Source: Segetibacter sp.
GTDB lineage: Bacteria; Bacteroidota; Bacteroidia; Chitinophagales; Chitinophagaceae
NCBI RefSeq assembly: GCF_025963695.1
Contig: NZ_JAOQAH010000037.1
Span: forward strand, 1-47,079
Reading direction: 5' to 3'
DNA: 47,079 nucleotides
Shown piece by piece: positions 24,975-33,901 of this stretch. Within the stretch, counting starts at the first letter, position 1. The number at the start of each line of letters is the position of its first letter. Under the pieces are notes generated by a model, which saw nothing but the letters and a program-made list of their open reading frames with translations, did no database searches and was not told the origin of the DNA. Position numbers and translations under genes: made by a program.

Positions 24975-25838
24975 TTATGGAACCAGGGGAATCAGCCCAT
25001 CCAACCTGATTGCGGCATCCTTATCGTGAGAGGGAAGAAAAATTACTTTTGTTGATGCAGCAAAATTTAAGATCTTTTTATAAGTGTTTTTTATTTCGCC
25101 CGCGCTAATATTAGCTCCCGCATATCTATCATATGATAATTGCTGTTGGTAATAACAAATGTCCCCCGCAAACAAAATGTTTCCCTGGTCCGTCTTAAGC
25201 AGTACTGAAGAATGACCATGAGTGTGCCCTGGCGTGTGAATGAGAAGTACATCTTTTGCCTTTGTAAGAAAGCGGGCGTTATTAAAAGTTTCAAATCTTT
25301 CATCCAGGTCTACTAGTACAGGTTTAAACCACTCAGGGTAAAGCCTGGGTACATCTCCGCTTGGCTTATTCCATTCTAACCTATTGACTAAAATCTCTGC
25401 TTTTGGAAAGTGTTTTATACCTAAAATATGGTCTACATGCAAATGCGTTAATATTAGCACCTTTACGGCGTTAGGCGAAATATTAATAGACTCTAACTGC
25501 TTGTCTATTTCTTCCTGCCGGTTCACTTTAAATTTAAAAAGACTGGTATTAACCCAATTTGAAAAAAAACCAAGCACTTTAAAGTACGCCCGGCTCATCG
25601 TATCGCTGGTAATACCTGCATCTATTACATAAATACCTTCAGGATGTTCTATAACCCACACCCAAACCGGCAGCCACTCCGTAAATCTTTTATTAAAGAT
25701 GATATCTAATTGAGCAAAAAGACCTTTTCTTGACGCTTCCAGGAATTTTGTTTTAACCTTGACCGCTCCTGTTGAGAAACCATGAACTTTTATTTTCTGA
25801 CTATTTATAGTTAATTCAACACTTTTCGACTCAAACAT
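24975..25838 (-). CDS. Metallo-beta-lactamase-fold hydrolase, AHL-lactonase-like
   Basis: The 287-residue protein has the complete dinuclear metal set: THLHVDHILG (HxHxDH), HTPGHTHGHS, the bridging Asp in LFAGDICYYQ and a final His in FLPSHDKDA. The layout, with IYVIDAGIT near the start and no signal peptide, is that of the N-acyl-homoserine-lactonase family (AiiA/YtnP-like), which opens the lactone ring of quorum signals. Substrates in this fold are diverse, so the lactonase role is inference. It lies downstream of the penicillin-acylase-family gene on the same strand, with a 194-nt gap. Confidence 0.8.
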   Translation of the reverse strand: MFESKSVELTINSQKIKVHGFSTGAVKVKTKFLEASRKGLFAQLDIIFNKRFTEWLPVWVWVIEHPEGIYVIDAGITSDTMSRAYFKVLGFFSNWVNTSLFKFKVNRQEEIDKQLESINISPNAVKVLILTHLHVDHILGIKHFPKAEILVNRLEWNKPSGDVPRLYPEWFKPVLVDLDERFETFNNARFLTKAKDVLLIHTPGHTHGHSSVLLKTDQGNILFAGDICYYQQQLSYDRYAGANISAGEIKNTYKKILNFAASTKVIFLPSHDKDAAIRLDGLIPLVP

Positions 25839-26032
25839 TCTATGAAATTAAAACTGGTGGAAGAACGATAAGAAGTAAAAAGTAATACTAGTGTTACTAA
25901 AATCTAAACTTTTTGACAGATTTTATAAAATCATAAAATCTAATACGGGTTTCGCCAGCTCTTAATTTGAAGTTCTTAACACATGGATCATTTGCATTGA
26001 TCCACACTGTTATATTGATATGTGTAAGACAA

Positions 26033-28495
26033 TTATGCTTTAGAGAAAGTTATTTTCCACTTCATCTTGCTGCTGGTTGCGGCGTCTCGTTTGGTTACAA
26101 ATAATAGCGGAAAGTATTTGCCATTTACCCAACTGTCAATAAACTGATCATAATACTTACTCCCTGGGTTACCACTTTGTCCGCCCGGGTAAACCCCGTA
26201 AGCTTCCGTTTCTTCGGTAAGTTGTACTATCATTCTCCAACTTGGTCCATGGTCAGCAGATGTTGCGTTAATAATGTTTGCTCCCCCTCCGATCGGCAAA
26301 TGCTGCCGGCTAAGTGAAGTTAATTTCAAGAGATGGCGAACTCCTGTATCTTTAAACTTGCCCCAAGCTAGCCTATGTTCGGCATCTGTTATTTTTAGGG
26401 TTTTGCAGGCAGATTTAAAAGCATTTAAAACCAAGTGATCGAGGGTCTCTTTTGTTGGGGTGTTTATATCGTCTACAAACTTATAAGAACTATCCTTTAG
26501 CAGCCCTTCAAGCAAAGTACTTTCATCAGGCCGTTTCAACGGTAAGTTGGTTTGCGCAAATTCATCGTTGTACACTGCTTCTGAAAGCCTCTCCCACCAT
26601 AACATAAATACTGTGGGCCCGTCTTCATTTATGTCGTTTCGTAGGTTCCAATTTTTGAATTTCTCAAAGTAATGCAACTCTCTGTCGGTAAGTTTAGTTT
26701 GATCGGTGTACTTTAATAGAAGCGGCCTCGCTGTTTGTGCAAAAACATTGTAGTTGTCTGTTTGCAAACGTTGCATATCTGAAACAGTAATATTAGTCAT
26801 TTGATTAAGGTTCCTGTTGATGATAATTCCTCTATAGATTTCCTGTTGTCCTGCCAGATAATAGGGGTAGGTTGGGTCAGTTGCCAGTTGGTTAGCGCTA
26901 CTAAGAAAACCCCTTACAGGATTAATCATTGTCGGATTTTCTTTCGAAGGAATAAACCCCTTCCACAAGTAACTGCTATCGATTCCCGGCATTATAAAAT
27001 CGCCCTGCCTGTTCCATTTTGCTGGAAATTGCCCTTGCTGACGTATAGCTATGTCTCCAGTTTTAGTTGCAAACACAAAGTTTTGCCCTGGTGTTTGAAA
27101 CGTAGTTATTGCTTTAATATAATCGATATAATTTTTAGCATGGTTTAGTTTATTGAACGTTAACAGTTCGTTACTGGCGTCATGTGCCTTCCAACGCAAT
27201 GCGTAATACTTTCCATCTTTTAAAATGTTCGGGTAATTTTTATCGAACATTACCGGCCCAAAAACAGTCATCGCAATGCTTTCAGTCACATCTGGCTGTC
27301 CTTTTACTTTTATTACCTCATTTCTAAAAGTCGATTTCTTCCATTCACCGTTATACATGTACTCCTGCATAGTGCTATCCCTGAAAGTAATTTCGTAGTA
27401 GTCCTTCACATCTCTACCCGCGTTTGTAACGCCCCAGGCACAACTGTCATTAAAACCAATGATGATGGAAGGAGCACCCGGAAAACTTACACCGTAAGCA
27501 TTAAAGGTTGGGGTCGAAATCTGCATCTCATACCAGAGCGAAGGAAGGTTTAATCTAAGATGCGGATCATTGCAAAGAATAGGCGCCCCACTTCTGGTTT
27601 TGCTACCTGCTACCACCCAATTGTTACTGCCATTATTTTTGTCTGGCTTTATAATCAATGGCGTTTCCATTGAGTCGTTTGAATGAAAATAAACGGAATC
27701 TGCAGCAGGTGGCTTAGCGGCAACAACGCTGGCAGATTGAAACACAGTTTCCCTAGGTATTATAGGGTCAAGACTATCACTGCTTGTAGGATACAAAAGG
27801 TCTATGTCAGCCGCGGAAAAAATACTCTTAGCATTTGTCATTTCAAAATCATTGTCACCGCCGGCCAAATCAAACGACATGTATTTTAAAAACAACTGTG
27901 TTTTAAGGTTGGTCCATTTCTCCGGCTTATAGTTAAGCAACTTATATTCAAAAGGAAGGTGATTGGGTTTTAGTGCGCCGATGTATGCATTAACACCAGC
28001 CGTATAAGCATCTGTCTCAGTTTTTGTAACAGGGTCTGCTTCGAGCCTTTTTAAAGATTGCTCTGCTCCGTACACCATTCCCAAACGCCTGAAAAAACGG
28101 TCGATCTTTAAAAAATTGCTTCCCCCGCTTGTTTCCCCCATAATCTCACTTAATCTGCCAGCCGCGGCATATGTCTGAAATTCCATTTGCCACAGCCTGA
28201 ACTTTGCATGCAGGTAACCTTGAATAAAGTAGGCATCATTCTCATTCTCGGCATAAACGTGCGGCACCAACCTAACGTCAAAATAAACTTCTACTTTGCC
28301 GGCAAGATCGGGTAAGGTTAGTGTAGCATTAAAATCTTCATCAACGGGTTCGGCGTTTTGCCAAAACCCGTGTTGTGGGCTTAGAAATGCACCAAAACGA
28401 GGAGTCTTGCTTCCGCTAACAGCTAACGAAACATTTAATAAATAAATAAGTGCAATCGTTATTATTGCCGATACGATAATAGACACAAGTCTCAT
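26033..28495 (-). CDS. Penicillin acylase (Ntn-hydrolase) family protein
   Basis: The 820-residue precursor has an N-terminal membrane/signal segment (about 4-27) and an alpha-chain region with FIQGYLHAKFRLWQME. A conserved self-cleavage site at NNGSNNWVVAG has Ser290 as the predicted new N-terminal nucleophile. It is followed by NDPHLRLNLPSLWYEM and GAPSIIIGFNDSCAWGVTN, as expected for the beta chain. Such enzymes cleave amide bonds of penicillins, cephalosporins or acyl-homoserine lactones (the PvdQ/AhlM type). The exported location and the neighbouring lactonase-like gene make signal or amide degradation plausible. Specificity cannot be read from sequence. Confidence 0.88.
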   Translation of the reverse strand: MRLVSIIVSAIITIALIYLLNVSLAVSGSKTPRFGAFLSPQHGFWQNAEPVDEDFNATLTLPDLAGKVEVYFDVRLVPHVYAENENDAYFIQGYLHAKFRLWQMEFQTYAAAGRLSEIMGETSGGSNFLKIDRFFRRLGMVYGAEQSLKRLEADPVTKTETDAYTAGVNAYIGALKPNHLPFEYKLLNYKPEKWTNLKTQLFLKYMSFDLAGGDNDFEMTNAKSIFSAADIDLLYPTSSDSLDPIIPRETVFQSASVVAAKPPAADSVYFHSNDSMETPLIIKPDKNNGSNNWVVAGSKTRSGAPILCNDPHLRLNLPSLWYEMQISTPTFNAYGVSFPGAPSIIIGFNDSCAWGVTNAGRDVKDYYEITFRDSTMQEYMYNGEWKKSTFRNEVIKVKGQPDVTESIAMTVFGPVMFDKNYPNILKDGKYYALRWKAHDASNELLTFNKLNHAKNYIDYIKAITTFQTPGQNFVFATKTGDIAIRQQGQFPAKWNRQGDFIMPGIDSSYLWKGFIPSKENPTMINPVRGFLSSANQLATDPTYPYYLAGQQEIYRGIIINRNLNQMTNITVSDMQRLQTDNYNVFAQTARPLLLKYTDQTKLTDRELHYFEKFKNWNLRNDINEDGPTVFMLWWERLSEAVYNDEFAQTNLPLKRPDESTLLEGLLKDSSYKFVDDINTPTKETLDHLVLNAFKSACKTLKITDAEHRLAWGKFKDTGVRHLLKLTSLSRQHLPIGGGANIINATSADHGPSWRMIVQLTEETEAYGVYPGGQSGNPGSKYYDQFIDSWVNGKYFPLLFVTKRDAATSSKMKWKITFSKA

Positions 28496-28606
28496 AAGTG
28501 ATCAATAAGAACCGAAAATACATTTTTTTAAAAGTAAACACCAATTGCAATAACGAAAGCATCTTCTTTACGGTAGTTGCTTAAAAACCTTTCCACTCTT
28601 TTTATT

Positions 28607-28657
28607 AACCCATCATTTGCTCTCTAGTACACTTTGGTGGCGTCGCACCCTTAGTAC
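28607..28657 (-). repeat. Dispersed ~50-bp element, copy 6 (GCGACGC type)
   Basis: On the minus strand the copy reads GTACTAAGGGTGCGACGCCA at its 5' end. The 3' end is diverged but retains a GGGTTA-like finish. Its 5' end faces copy 7. Confidence 0.65.
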
Positions 28658-28901
28658 TGTTGCTCGCTATTAAGCCAACTCCTCCACATTGGGTACATAA
28701 GTGTAGGAGCATAACCTACATATTACGCCTTCATTAAAAAAGTTGCTACTAATAAGATGATGATCTGAAACTGTCTTGTTTACATACACGCTTCGTTCTC
28801 TTATTCTTGCAGATATTTGCATTGACTCAACATTAATTTAAAATTTCGGCTTAAAAGAGTCATGAGGACAAGCGGCAACAAGTTGAATTGAAAACCTGGA
28901 A

Positions 28902-28950
28902 GTACACGGGAGTGACACAACGATGTTGATAGTAATTCTTAGCTGGAAAC
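28902..28950 (+). repeat. Dispersed ~50-bp element, copy 7 (TGACAC type)
   Basis: The copy starts GTACACGGGAGTGACACAAC, continues GATGTTG and ends AGCTGGAAAC. Confidence 0.7.
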
Positions 28951-28981
28951 AAAAAAAGAGAACCTTAGTAAATTACAACAA

Positions 28982-29593
28982 ATGGAAGAAGTTTCGGAAT
29001 ACCAAAAGAACATTTTAGGATTACACTTACCAACCGACCCACGCTGGGCTGACCTTGCTAATATTTCGCTAACAGAGATTCTAACTGACCATGCTTATTG
29101 TGAGCAAAAGGCGGCTACCAGTTGTATTTCTCTTATTCAACGTTATTCGGAAAAAGAAAAACTAGTGACAGAATTGGCACCTATTGTTACAGAGGAATGG
29201 GGACACTTCAGGCTGGTATTAGGGGAGTTAAAAAAAAGAAACCTTTCACTGGGTAAGCAACGAAAAGACGAATACGTAAATAAGTTGATGACTTTTCAAA
29301 AAAAAGACGGAAGCGACGAAGAAAGATTTTTAGATAAGCTGTTGATTTTTGCTTTAATAGAAGCGAGAAGCTGCGAAAGATTTAAACGGCTAAGCGAAGG
29401 ATTAAACGACGGGTACCTGAGCAACTTTTATCGCCGCTTTATGGAGAGTGAGGCCGGACACTATACCCTATTTATAGAGCTAGCTGAAACATATGTTGAC
29501 AAAGCACGCGTAAGAAAACGATGGCAACAGTGGCTGGAATTTGAAGCTGGGGTAATGAAAGAATTAGAGGTAAGGGGGGATCGAATTCATTGA
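28982..29593 (+). CDS. miaE: tRNA-(ms2io6A)-hydroxylase MiaE-like
   Basis: The 203-residue protein is a ferritin-like di-iron oxygenase that hydroxylates ms2i6A37 in tRNA to the ms2io6A form. LPTDPRWADLANISLTEILT opens the protein, DHAYCEQKAA carries the first ligand Glu, EEWGHF the first ExxH, IEARSCERFKRL the third Glu and ESEAGHYTLFIELA the second ExxH, the family order. It is full length. The substrate would require MiaA and MiaB, which are not in the window. It stands alone; a hairpin at 29627-29648 lies between its end and the convergent H1-like gene. Confidence 0.9.
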   Translation: MEEVSEYQKNILGLHLPTDPRWADLANISLTEILTDHAYCEQKAATSCISLIQRYSEKEKLVTELAPIVTEEWGHFRLVLGELKKRNLSLGKQRKDEYVNKLMTFQKKDGSDEERFLDKLLIFALIEARSCERFKRLSEGLNDGYLSNFYRRFMESEAGHYTLFIELAETYVDKARVRKRWQQWLEFEAGVMKELEVRGDRIH

Positions 29594-29620
29594 ATGTTAT
29601 TTTTAAGGTTTCTAACGTAA

Positions 29621-29648
29621 TAAAAAAAAGTCCCGAAAACGGGACTTT
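29621..29648 (-). terminator. Terminator between miaE and the H1-like gene
   Basis: AAAGTCCCG (29627-29635) pairs with CGGGACTTT (29640-29648) around an AAAA loop. The run of A on the left gives a T-run on the minus strand, so it serves mainly the H1-like gene, and partly miaE as a bidirectional hairpin. Confidence 0.88.
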
Positions 29649-29674
29649 AAATTACTTAAGCTATTGAAAAAACC

Positions 29675-30073
29675 TTACTCAGATGATTTCTTAGCAGCTT
29701 TTTTAGGAGCGGCTTTTTTAGCGGCAACCTTCTTCGGAGCCTCAGCTTTCTTCGCGGCAGCTTTCTTTGGAGCCTCAGCTTTTTTAGCGGCAGCTTTCTT
29801 AGGAGCCTCAGCTTTTTTTGGAGCCTCAGCCTTTTTTGCGGCAGCCTTCTTAGGAGCAGCAGCTTTTTTGGGAGCCTCAGCCTTTTTTGGAGCCTCAACT
29901 TTTTTAGCGGCAGCTTTCTTAGGAGCCTCAGCTTTTTTGGGAGCCTCAGCTTTTTTAGCGGCAGCTTTCTTAGGAGCAGCAGCGGCCTTTTTGGGAGCAG
30001 CGGCTGCTTTCTTAGGTGCAGCAGCTTTTTTGGCGGCAGCCTTTTTAGGAGCAGCCTTTTTTGCAGTTGCCAT
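29675..30073 (-). CDS. Histone H1-like Lys/Ala/Pro repeat protein
   Basis: The 132-residue protein is almost entirely Lys, Ala and Pro, with some Glu, in repeats of KKAAAPKKA, KKAEAPKKA and KKAAAKK kind, beginning MATAKKAAPKK. Such eukaryotic-H1-tail-like proteins occur in many bacteria and bind DNA or RNA non-specifically. No folded domain is present. The DNA is an imperfect tandem repeat, so copy number probably varies between strains. A long frame on the opposite strand (29664-30080) is a shadow of this composition. It has its own terminator, and rpmA/rplU lie upstream on the same strand. Confidence 0.8.
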   Translation of the reverse strand: MATAKKAAPKKAAAKKAAAPKKAAAAPKKAAAAPKKAAAKKAEAPKKAEAPKKAAAKKVEAPKKAEAPKKAAAPKKAAAKKAEAPKKAEAPKKAAAKKAEAPKKAAAKKAEAPKKVAAKKAAPKKAAKKSSE

Positions 30074-30138
30074 GTTTTAAAATTTAATGGTTAGTAAATA
30101 TGCATTAAAATTAAAAAACTTATGCCACCCGCCAAAAT

Positions 30139-30417
30139 TTATTCAGCTACAGCTACTTGTGAAGCCACTTCGGCAACTGAAACGGTAGTTCTTTCGTTTC
30201 TTCCTTTCTTAAATTCAACCAATCCATCAGTTAATGCAAATAACGTAAAGTCTTTTCCAAGACCTACATTTTTACCTGGGTGATACTGGGTACCACGCTG
30301 ACGGATAATGATGTTGCCGGCAATAGCAGGCTGACCACCAAATATTTTTACACCAAGCCGTTTTGCCTGCGAGTCCCGGCCGTTTTTTACCGAGCCTTCA
30401 CCTTTCTTGTGAGCCAT
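30139..30417 (-). CDS. rpmA: 50S ribosomal protein L27
   Basis: The 92-residue protein starts [20 protein letters not shown] and continues [20 protein letters not shown] and [20 protein letters not shown], the full L27 core. The N-terminus lacks the cleavable extension of Firmicutes L27 and begins directly with the tail that reaches the peptidyl-transferase centre. It follows rplU by 93 nt in the universal rplU-rpmA pair. Confidence 0.97.
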   Translation of the reverse strand: MAHKKGEGSVKNGRDSQAKRLGVKIFGGQPAIAGNIIIRQRGTQYHPGKNVGLGKDFTLFALTDGLVEFKKGRNERTTVSVAEVASQVAVAE

Positions 30418-30430
30418 AATATTTTATTTT

Positions 30431-30509
30431 GAGATTTTGTGATTGCCACATTTTGAGATTGAGTATAGACCTTCAAGTCAAGAAATCCCTACACCAGAAA
30501 TCACAAAAT
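30431..30509. repeat. Inverted-repeat spacer between rplU and rpmA
   Basis: ATTTTGTGATT (30434-30444) is mirrored by AATCACAAAAT (30499-30509), and GAGATT words recur at 30431 and 30455. The right arm ends 1 nt before the rplU stop codon. Confidence 0.55.
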
Positions 30510-30510
30510 A

Positions 30511-30816
30511 TTACGCAATGCTTTGAATTTTGATTTGAGTGTACTGCGTTCTGTGACCAAGTTTCTTACGAAAACCTTTTCTTCTTTTCATCTTAAAAGC
30601 AATTACTTTATCGCCTTTAATAAGATCACTTACTATTTCTGCGGTAACTTTTGCTGTTACTCCTGCACCTGAAGATAGAGCGCCGTCGGTACCTGTTAAC
30701 AGTACATCATTGAACTCAACAGTATCTCCGGTTTGACCTTGCAGGTGAGGTACGTACAAACTTTGACCAGCTTGTACTCTAAATTGTTGTCCTGCGATTT
30801 TTACTACTGCAAACAT
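30511..30816 (-). CDS. rplU: 50S ribosomal protein L21
   Basis: The 101-residue protein starts MFAVVKIAGQQFRVQAGQSL, then VPHLQGQTGDTVEFNDVLL and ends with the L21 signature KMKRRKGFRKKLGHRTQYTQ. Length is normal. It is the first gene of the rplU-rpmA pair, with a promoter-like TACCTTCGCG at 30837-30846. Confidence 0.97.
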   Translation of the reverse strand: MFAVVKIAGQQFRVQAGQSLYVPHLQGQTGDTVEFNDVLLTGTDGALSSGAGVTAKVTAEIVSDLIKGDKVIAFKMKRRKGFRKKLGHRTQYTQIKIQSIA

Positions 30817-30836
30817 AATTTTTCCAAAATTAGGAT

Positions 30837-30846
30837 CGCGAAGGTA
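30837..30846 (-). promoter_or_regulatory. TACCTTCGCG promoter-like motif before rplU
   Basis: The minus strand reads TACCTTCGCG about 20 nt before the rplU start codon, identical to the motif before yceD. Confidence 0.5.
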
Positions 30847-30920
30847 GGGAGAAGCAGTTAGAAAAGAATGGAAATAATTTAAAAAAGTCTAAAAAGTCTC
30901 TTAAATAAGACACCAGATTA

Positions 30921-30960
30921 TACGAATAGGGTGATTTAAGGTAAAAATCACTCATTCGTA
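30921..30960. promoter_or_regulatory. Two-part palindrome upstream of the GH3-family gene
   Basis: TACGAAT (30921-30927) pairs with ATTCGTA (30954-30960), and GTGATTT (30931-30937) pairs with AAATCAC (30945-30951). It lies 10 nt upstream of the -7 box at 30971 and covers the expected -33 region, so it may be an operator. Confidence 0.5.
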
Positions 30961-30970
30961 CATGTTTCTC

Positions 30971-30978
30971 TATTTTTG
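30971..30978 (+). promoter_or_regulatory. Putative -7 promoter box of the GH3-family gene
   Basis: TATTTTTG fits TAnnTTTG and lies 26 nt before the start codon. Confidence 0.45.
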
Positions 30979-31004
30979 CCAACCCTTTCATTCCGGGGAA
31001 AAGC

Positions 31005-32498
31005 ATGAGTATAAAATCTTTTTTGGCAAAACCATTTGCCTCTTTTATTTACAATCAAATAAGAAAAGGAACCAAGACAGCCATCGCGGACCAACAAACT
31101 ATTCTTAAAAATCTAATTGCTCATGCCCGTCATACTGCCTTTGGAAAAGAACATGGGTTTAACGATATAACTTCTTACGAAGATTATAAAAAAGCAGTTC
31201 CTGTAAGAGATTATGAACAACTAAAACATTATATCGAACGCATAAAAAAAGGCGAACGGGATATCTTGTGGAAAGGCAAGCCTATTTATTTTGCAAAAAC
31301 CAGTGGAACAACAAGCGGGGTAAAATACATTCCTATATCAAAAGAATCTATTTCTAACCATATAAATACTGCACGAAATGCCCTGTTGTGTTACATGGTG
31401 ATTAGCGGAAATTATTCCTTTGTAAGCGGAAAACTTATTTTTTTAAGCGGCTCCCCTGTGCTGGATGAAATTGGAGGTATTCCTACAGGTCGGCTAAGTG
31501 GAATAGTAAATCATCACGTACCTGGGTATTTAAGAACAAATCAATTACCAAGTTATAACACCAACTGCATTGAAGAGTGGGAAACAAAACTAGAACGGAT
31601 TGTTGAAGAAACTATTCATCAAGACATGACTCTCATAAGCGGAATTCCACCATGGGTGCAAATGTACTTTGACAGACTAACTGAAAAAACGGGGAAAAAG
31701 ATAAAAGATATCTTTCCAAACTTCTCGGTAATGGTACAGGGTGGAGTAAACTTTGAGCCTTACAAAGCAAAACTTTTAGATAGTATTGGAAAGCCAATAG
31801 ACACTATTGAATTATTTCCAGCTTCTGAAGGTTTTTTCGCTTTCCAGGATAATTACAAAGAACCCGGTTTATTGCTGAACACTAATTCAGGTATTTTCTT
31901 TGAATTTATTCCTGCCGCGGAAGTTTTTAACGACAATCCTACCCGTCTTTCATTAGAAGATGTGAAGGTGGGAGAAAACTATGCTCTAATAATCAGTAAT
32001 AACGCAGGATTATGGGCTTATAACATAGGCGATACAATCAAATTCATTAGCACAAGCCCCTATAAACTTATTGTAAGCGGCAGAATTAAACATTTTATTT
32101 CAGCATTTGGAGAGCACGTAATTGCAGAAGAAGTTGAGTATGCATTGTTGAAGGCCGCAAACGAAGAAAGTATTAAAATTGTTGAATTTACGGTAGCACC
32201 TTTTATAAGCCCGACAAAAGGAAAAAGCTATCACGAGTGGTTCGTAGAATTTGAAAATTCTCCTGCCGATCTTCTATCCTTTTCAAAAAAGGTCGATCAA
32301 AATTTGAGAAGTAGAAATGTTTATTATGATGATTTAATCGCAGGTAATATTCTGGAGCAGTTAAAAATTTCAATAGTAAGAAAAAACGGCTTTATCGAAT
32401 ACATGAAAAGTATTGGTAAACTTGGCGGACAAAATAAAGTACCAAGATTAAGTAACGATAGAAAGCTGGCGGATGAGTTAGGGCGCTTTATTGCTTAA
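31005..32498 (+). CDS. GH3-family acyl-adenylate/amide synthetase-like protein
   Basis: The 497-residue cytoplasmic protein belongs to the GH3 (auxin-responsive promoter) family of the ANL adenylation superfamily. The ATP-binding motif is FAKTSGTTSGVKYIPIS near residue 100, LFPASEGFFAF matches the middle nucleotide-binding motif, and YNIGDTIKFIS with VSGRIKHFISAFGEHV provides the C-terminal hinge. Plant members conjugate amino acids to jasmonate or auxin. Bacteroidota members are widespread and mostly uncharacterised, so the acyl substrate is unknown. The gene is divergent from rplU, with a palindrome and -7 box upstream. Confidence 0.88.
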   Translation: MSIKSFLAKPFASFIYNQIRKGTKTAIADQQTILKNLIAHARHTAFGKEHGFNDITSYEDYKKAVPVRDYEQLKHYIERIKKGERDILWKGKPIYFAKTSGTTSGVKYIPISKESISNHINTARNALLCYMVISGNYSFVSGKLIFLSGSPVLDEIGGIPTGRLSGIVNHHVPGYLRTNQLPSYNTNCIEEWETKLERIVEETIHQDMTLISGIPPWVQMYFDRLTEKTGKKIKDIFPNFSVMVQGGVNFEPYKAKLLDSIGKPIDTIELFPASEGFFAFQDNYKEPGLLLNTNSGIFFEFIPAAEVFNDNPTRLSLEDVKVGENYALIISNNAGLWAYNIGDTIKFISTSPYKLIVSGRIKHFISAFGEHVIAEEVEYALLKAANEESIKIVEFTVAPFISPTKGKSYHEWFVEFENSPADLLSFSKKVDQNLRSRNVYYDDLIAGNILEQLKISIVRKNGFIEYMKSIGKLGGQNKVPRLSNDRKLADELGRFIA

Positions 32499-32685
32499 GA
32501 ACCTTACTTCCTATAAGTTAAACGATCCCAATTTATAAGGAAATTGAAAACTGCCATTGTGTTAATACTTCCCGAATTTAACCTACTTATAGGCTGCTTG
32601 GCTGGCTGTAAATAGCTCATCCTTCATCACCAACTTTTTAAAATCTAATATTCCTATATCTTTACCGCCCCTGATTTTAAAATTT

Positions 32686-33843
32686 ATGTCTCAAAAAAGA
32701 ATAGCAATATTTGGCTCGACAGGCTCAATCGGTACACAAGCCCTGGAGGTTATTGCAGCTAATCCTGAGAAATTTTCTGCTGAAGTTCTTACTGCACAAA
32801 CCAATGATGAGCTGCTGGTACAGCAAGCAATAAAATTTAATCCCAACGTAGTCGTAATAGGTGATGAAAAAAAATATTTTAAAGTAAAAGAGGCTTTGGC
32901 AGGAACAGATGTAAAGGTTTTTGCGGGTGAAAAAGCTTTGGAAGAGGTAGCTGCAATGGATTGCTACGATCTTATGCTAGCTGCCATTGTGGGTTATGCA
33001 GGCTTAAAACCAACGCTCGAAGCATTGGAAACAGGTAAAGCAGTTGCCCTTGCTAATAAAGAAACATTGGTTGTTGCAGGAGATATTGTAATGAAAAAGG
33101 CAATGGAAAAACGCGTGCCTGTAATACCTGTTGATAGTGAACACTCTGCTATTTTTCAATGCCTGGTAGGCGAAACAAGAAATCGAATTGAAAAAGTTAT
33201 TCTTACAGCAAGCGGTGGTCCGTTTCGTGGTAAAAAGCCAAACTTTTTGGTAAATGTAAAAAGAGATCATGCACTACAACACCCCAACTGGACGATGGGT
33301 GCGAAGATTACTATTGACAGTGCGACGCTTATGAATAAAGGCCTTGAGATGATTGAGGCTAAATGGCTTTTCAACCTTAAGCCCGATCAAATTCAGGTGG
33401 TCATCCATCCGCAAAGCATCATTCATAGTATGGTGCAATTTGAAGACGGAAGTATAAAAGCACAGATGGGGTTGCCCGATATGAAGTTGCCCATCCAATA
33501 CGCCTTAGGTTTTCCTAACCGGATTTCAAATAACTCACCTCGCTTAAATTTCCGCACGTTTTCGACTCTGAACTTTGAAGAACCCGATATTAAAACTTTT
33601 AGAAACCTGGCCCTGGCCATAGAAGCCTTAAATAAAGGTGGAAACATGCCCAGCATTTTAAATGCTGCTAACGAAATAGCCGTCTATGCCTTCCTCCGCA
33701 ACAGGATTGGGTTTTTAGATATGACAGAGGTAGTGGAGCAAACCATGGACAAAATTCCTTTTATTGAAACTCCGACCCTGGAGGAATATTTTGAGAGCGA
33801 TGGAGAGGCCCGAAGTTTTGCGGCATCGTTAATTCAAATGTAG
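32686..33843 (+). CDS. dxr: 1-deoxy-D-xylulose-5-phosphate reductoisomerase
   Basis: The 385-residue enzyme makes 2-C-methyl-erythritol-4-phosphate in the non-mevalonate isoprenoid pathway. The NADPH site IFGSTGSIGTQALEV is at the start. ALANKETLVVAGDIV, the metal-binding VIPVDSEHSAIFQCL, TASGGPFRG and ATLMNKGLEMIEA follow. Length is normal. A TATCTTTA box at 32657-32664 is a possible -7 element. It precedes rseP, a common neighbour, but the 396-nt spacer with two facing repeat elements argues against simple co-transcription. Confidence 0.96.
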   Translation: MSQKRIAIFGSTGSIGTQALEVIAANPEKFSAEVLTAQTNDELLVQQAIKFNPNVVVIGDEKKYFKVKEALAGTDVKVFAGEKALEEVAAMDCYDLMLAAIVGYAGLKPTLEALETGKAVALANKETLVVAGDIVMKKAMEKRVPVIPVDSEHSAIFQCLVGETRNRIEKVILTASGGPFRGKKPNFLVNVKRDHALQHPNWTMGAKITIDSATLMNKGLEMIEAKWLFNLKPDQIQVVIHPQSIIHSMVQFEDGSIKAQMGLPDMKLPIQYALGFPNRISNNSPRLNFRTFSTLNFEEPDIKTFRNLALAIEALNKGGNMPSILNAANEIAVYAFLRNRIGFLDMTEVVEQTMDKIPFIETPTLEEYFESDGEARSFAASLIQM

Positions 33844-33901
33844 TTATTGGCAAGGGTGAGGCATACACAGATATCTTGTTCATTTATCAAATTAATTTTC
33901 T

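Larger units (their letters stand above)
28496..28981. other. 486-nt divergent intergenic region
   Basis: This region separates the acylase (-) and miaE (+) genes. It holds two dispersed 50-bp elements of opposite type facing one another (28607-28657 and 28902-28950). No further gene is recognised. Confidence 0.55.

Noticed and set aside
29664..30080. 138-codon plus-strand frame rich in Ala, Phe, Leu and Gly
   Set aside because: It is the antisense shadow of the Lys/Ala/Pro repeat gene; its periodic composition mirrors that gene and it has no independent start context.
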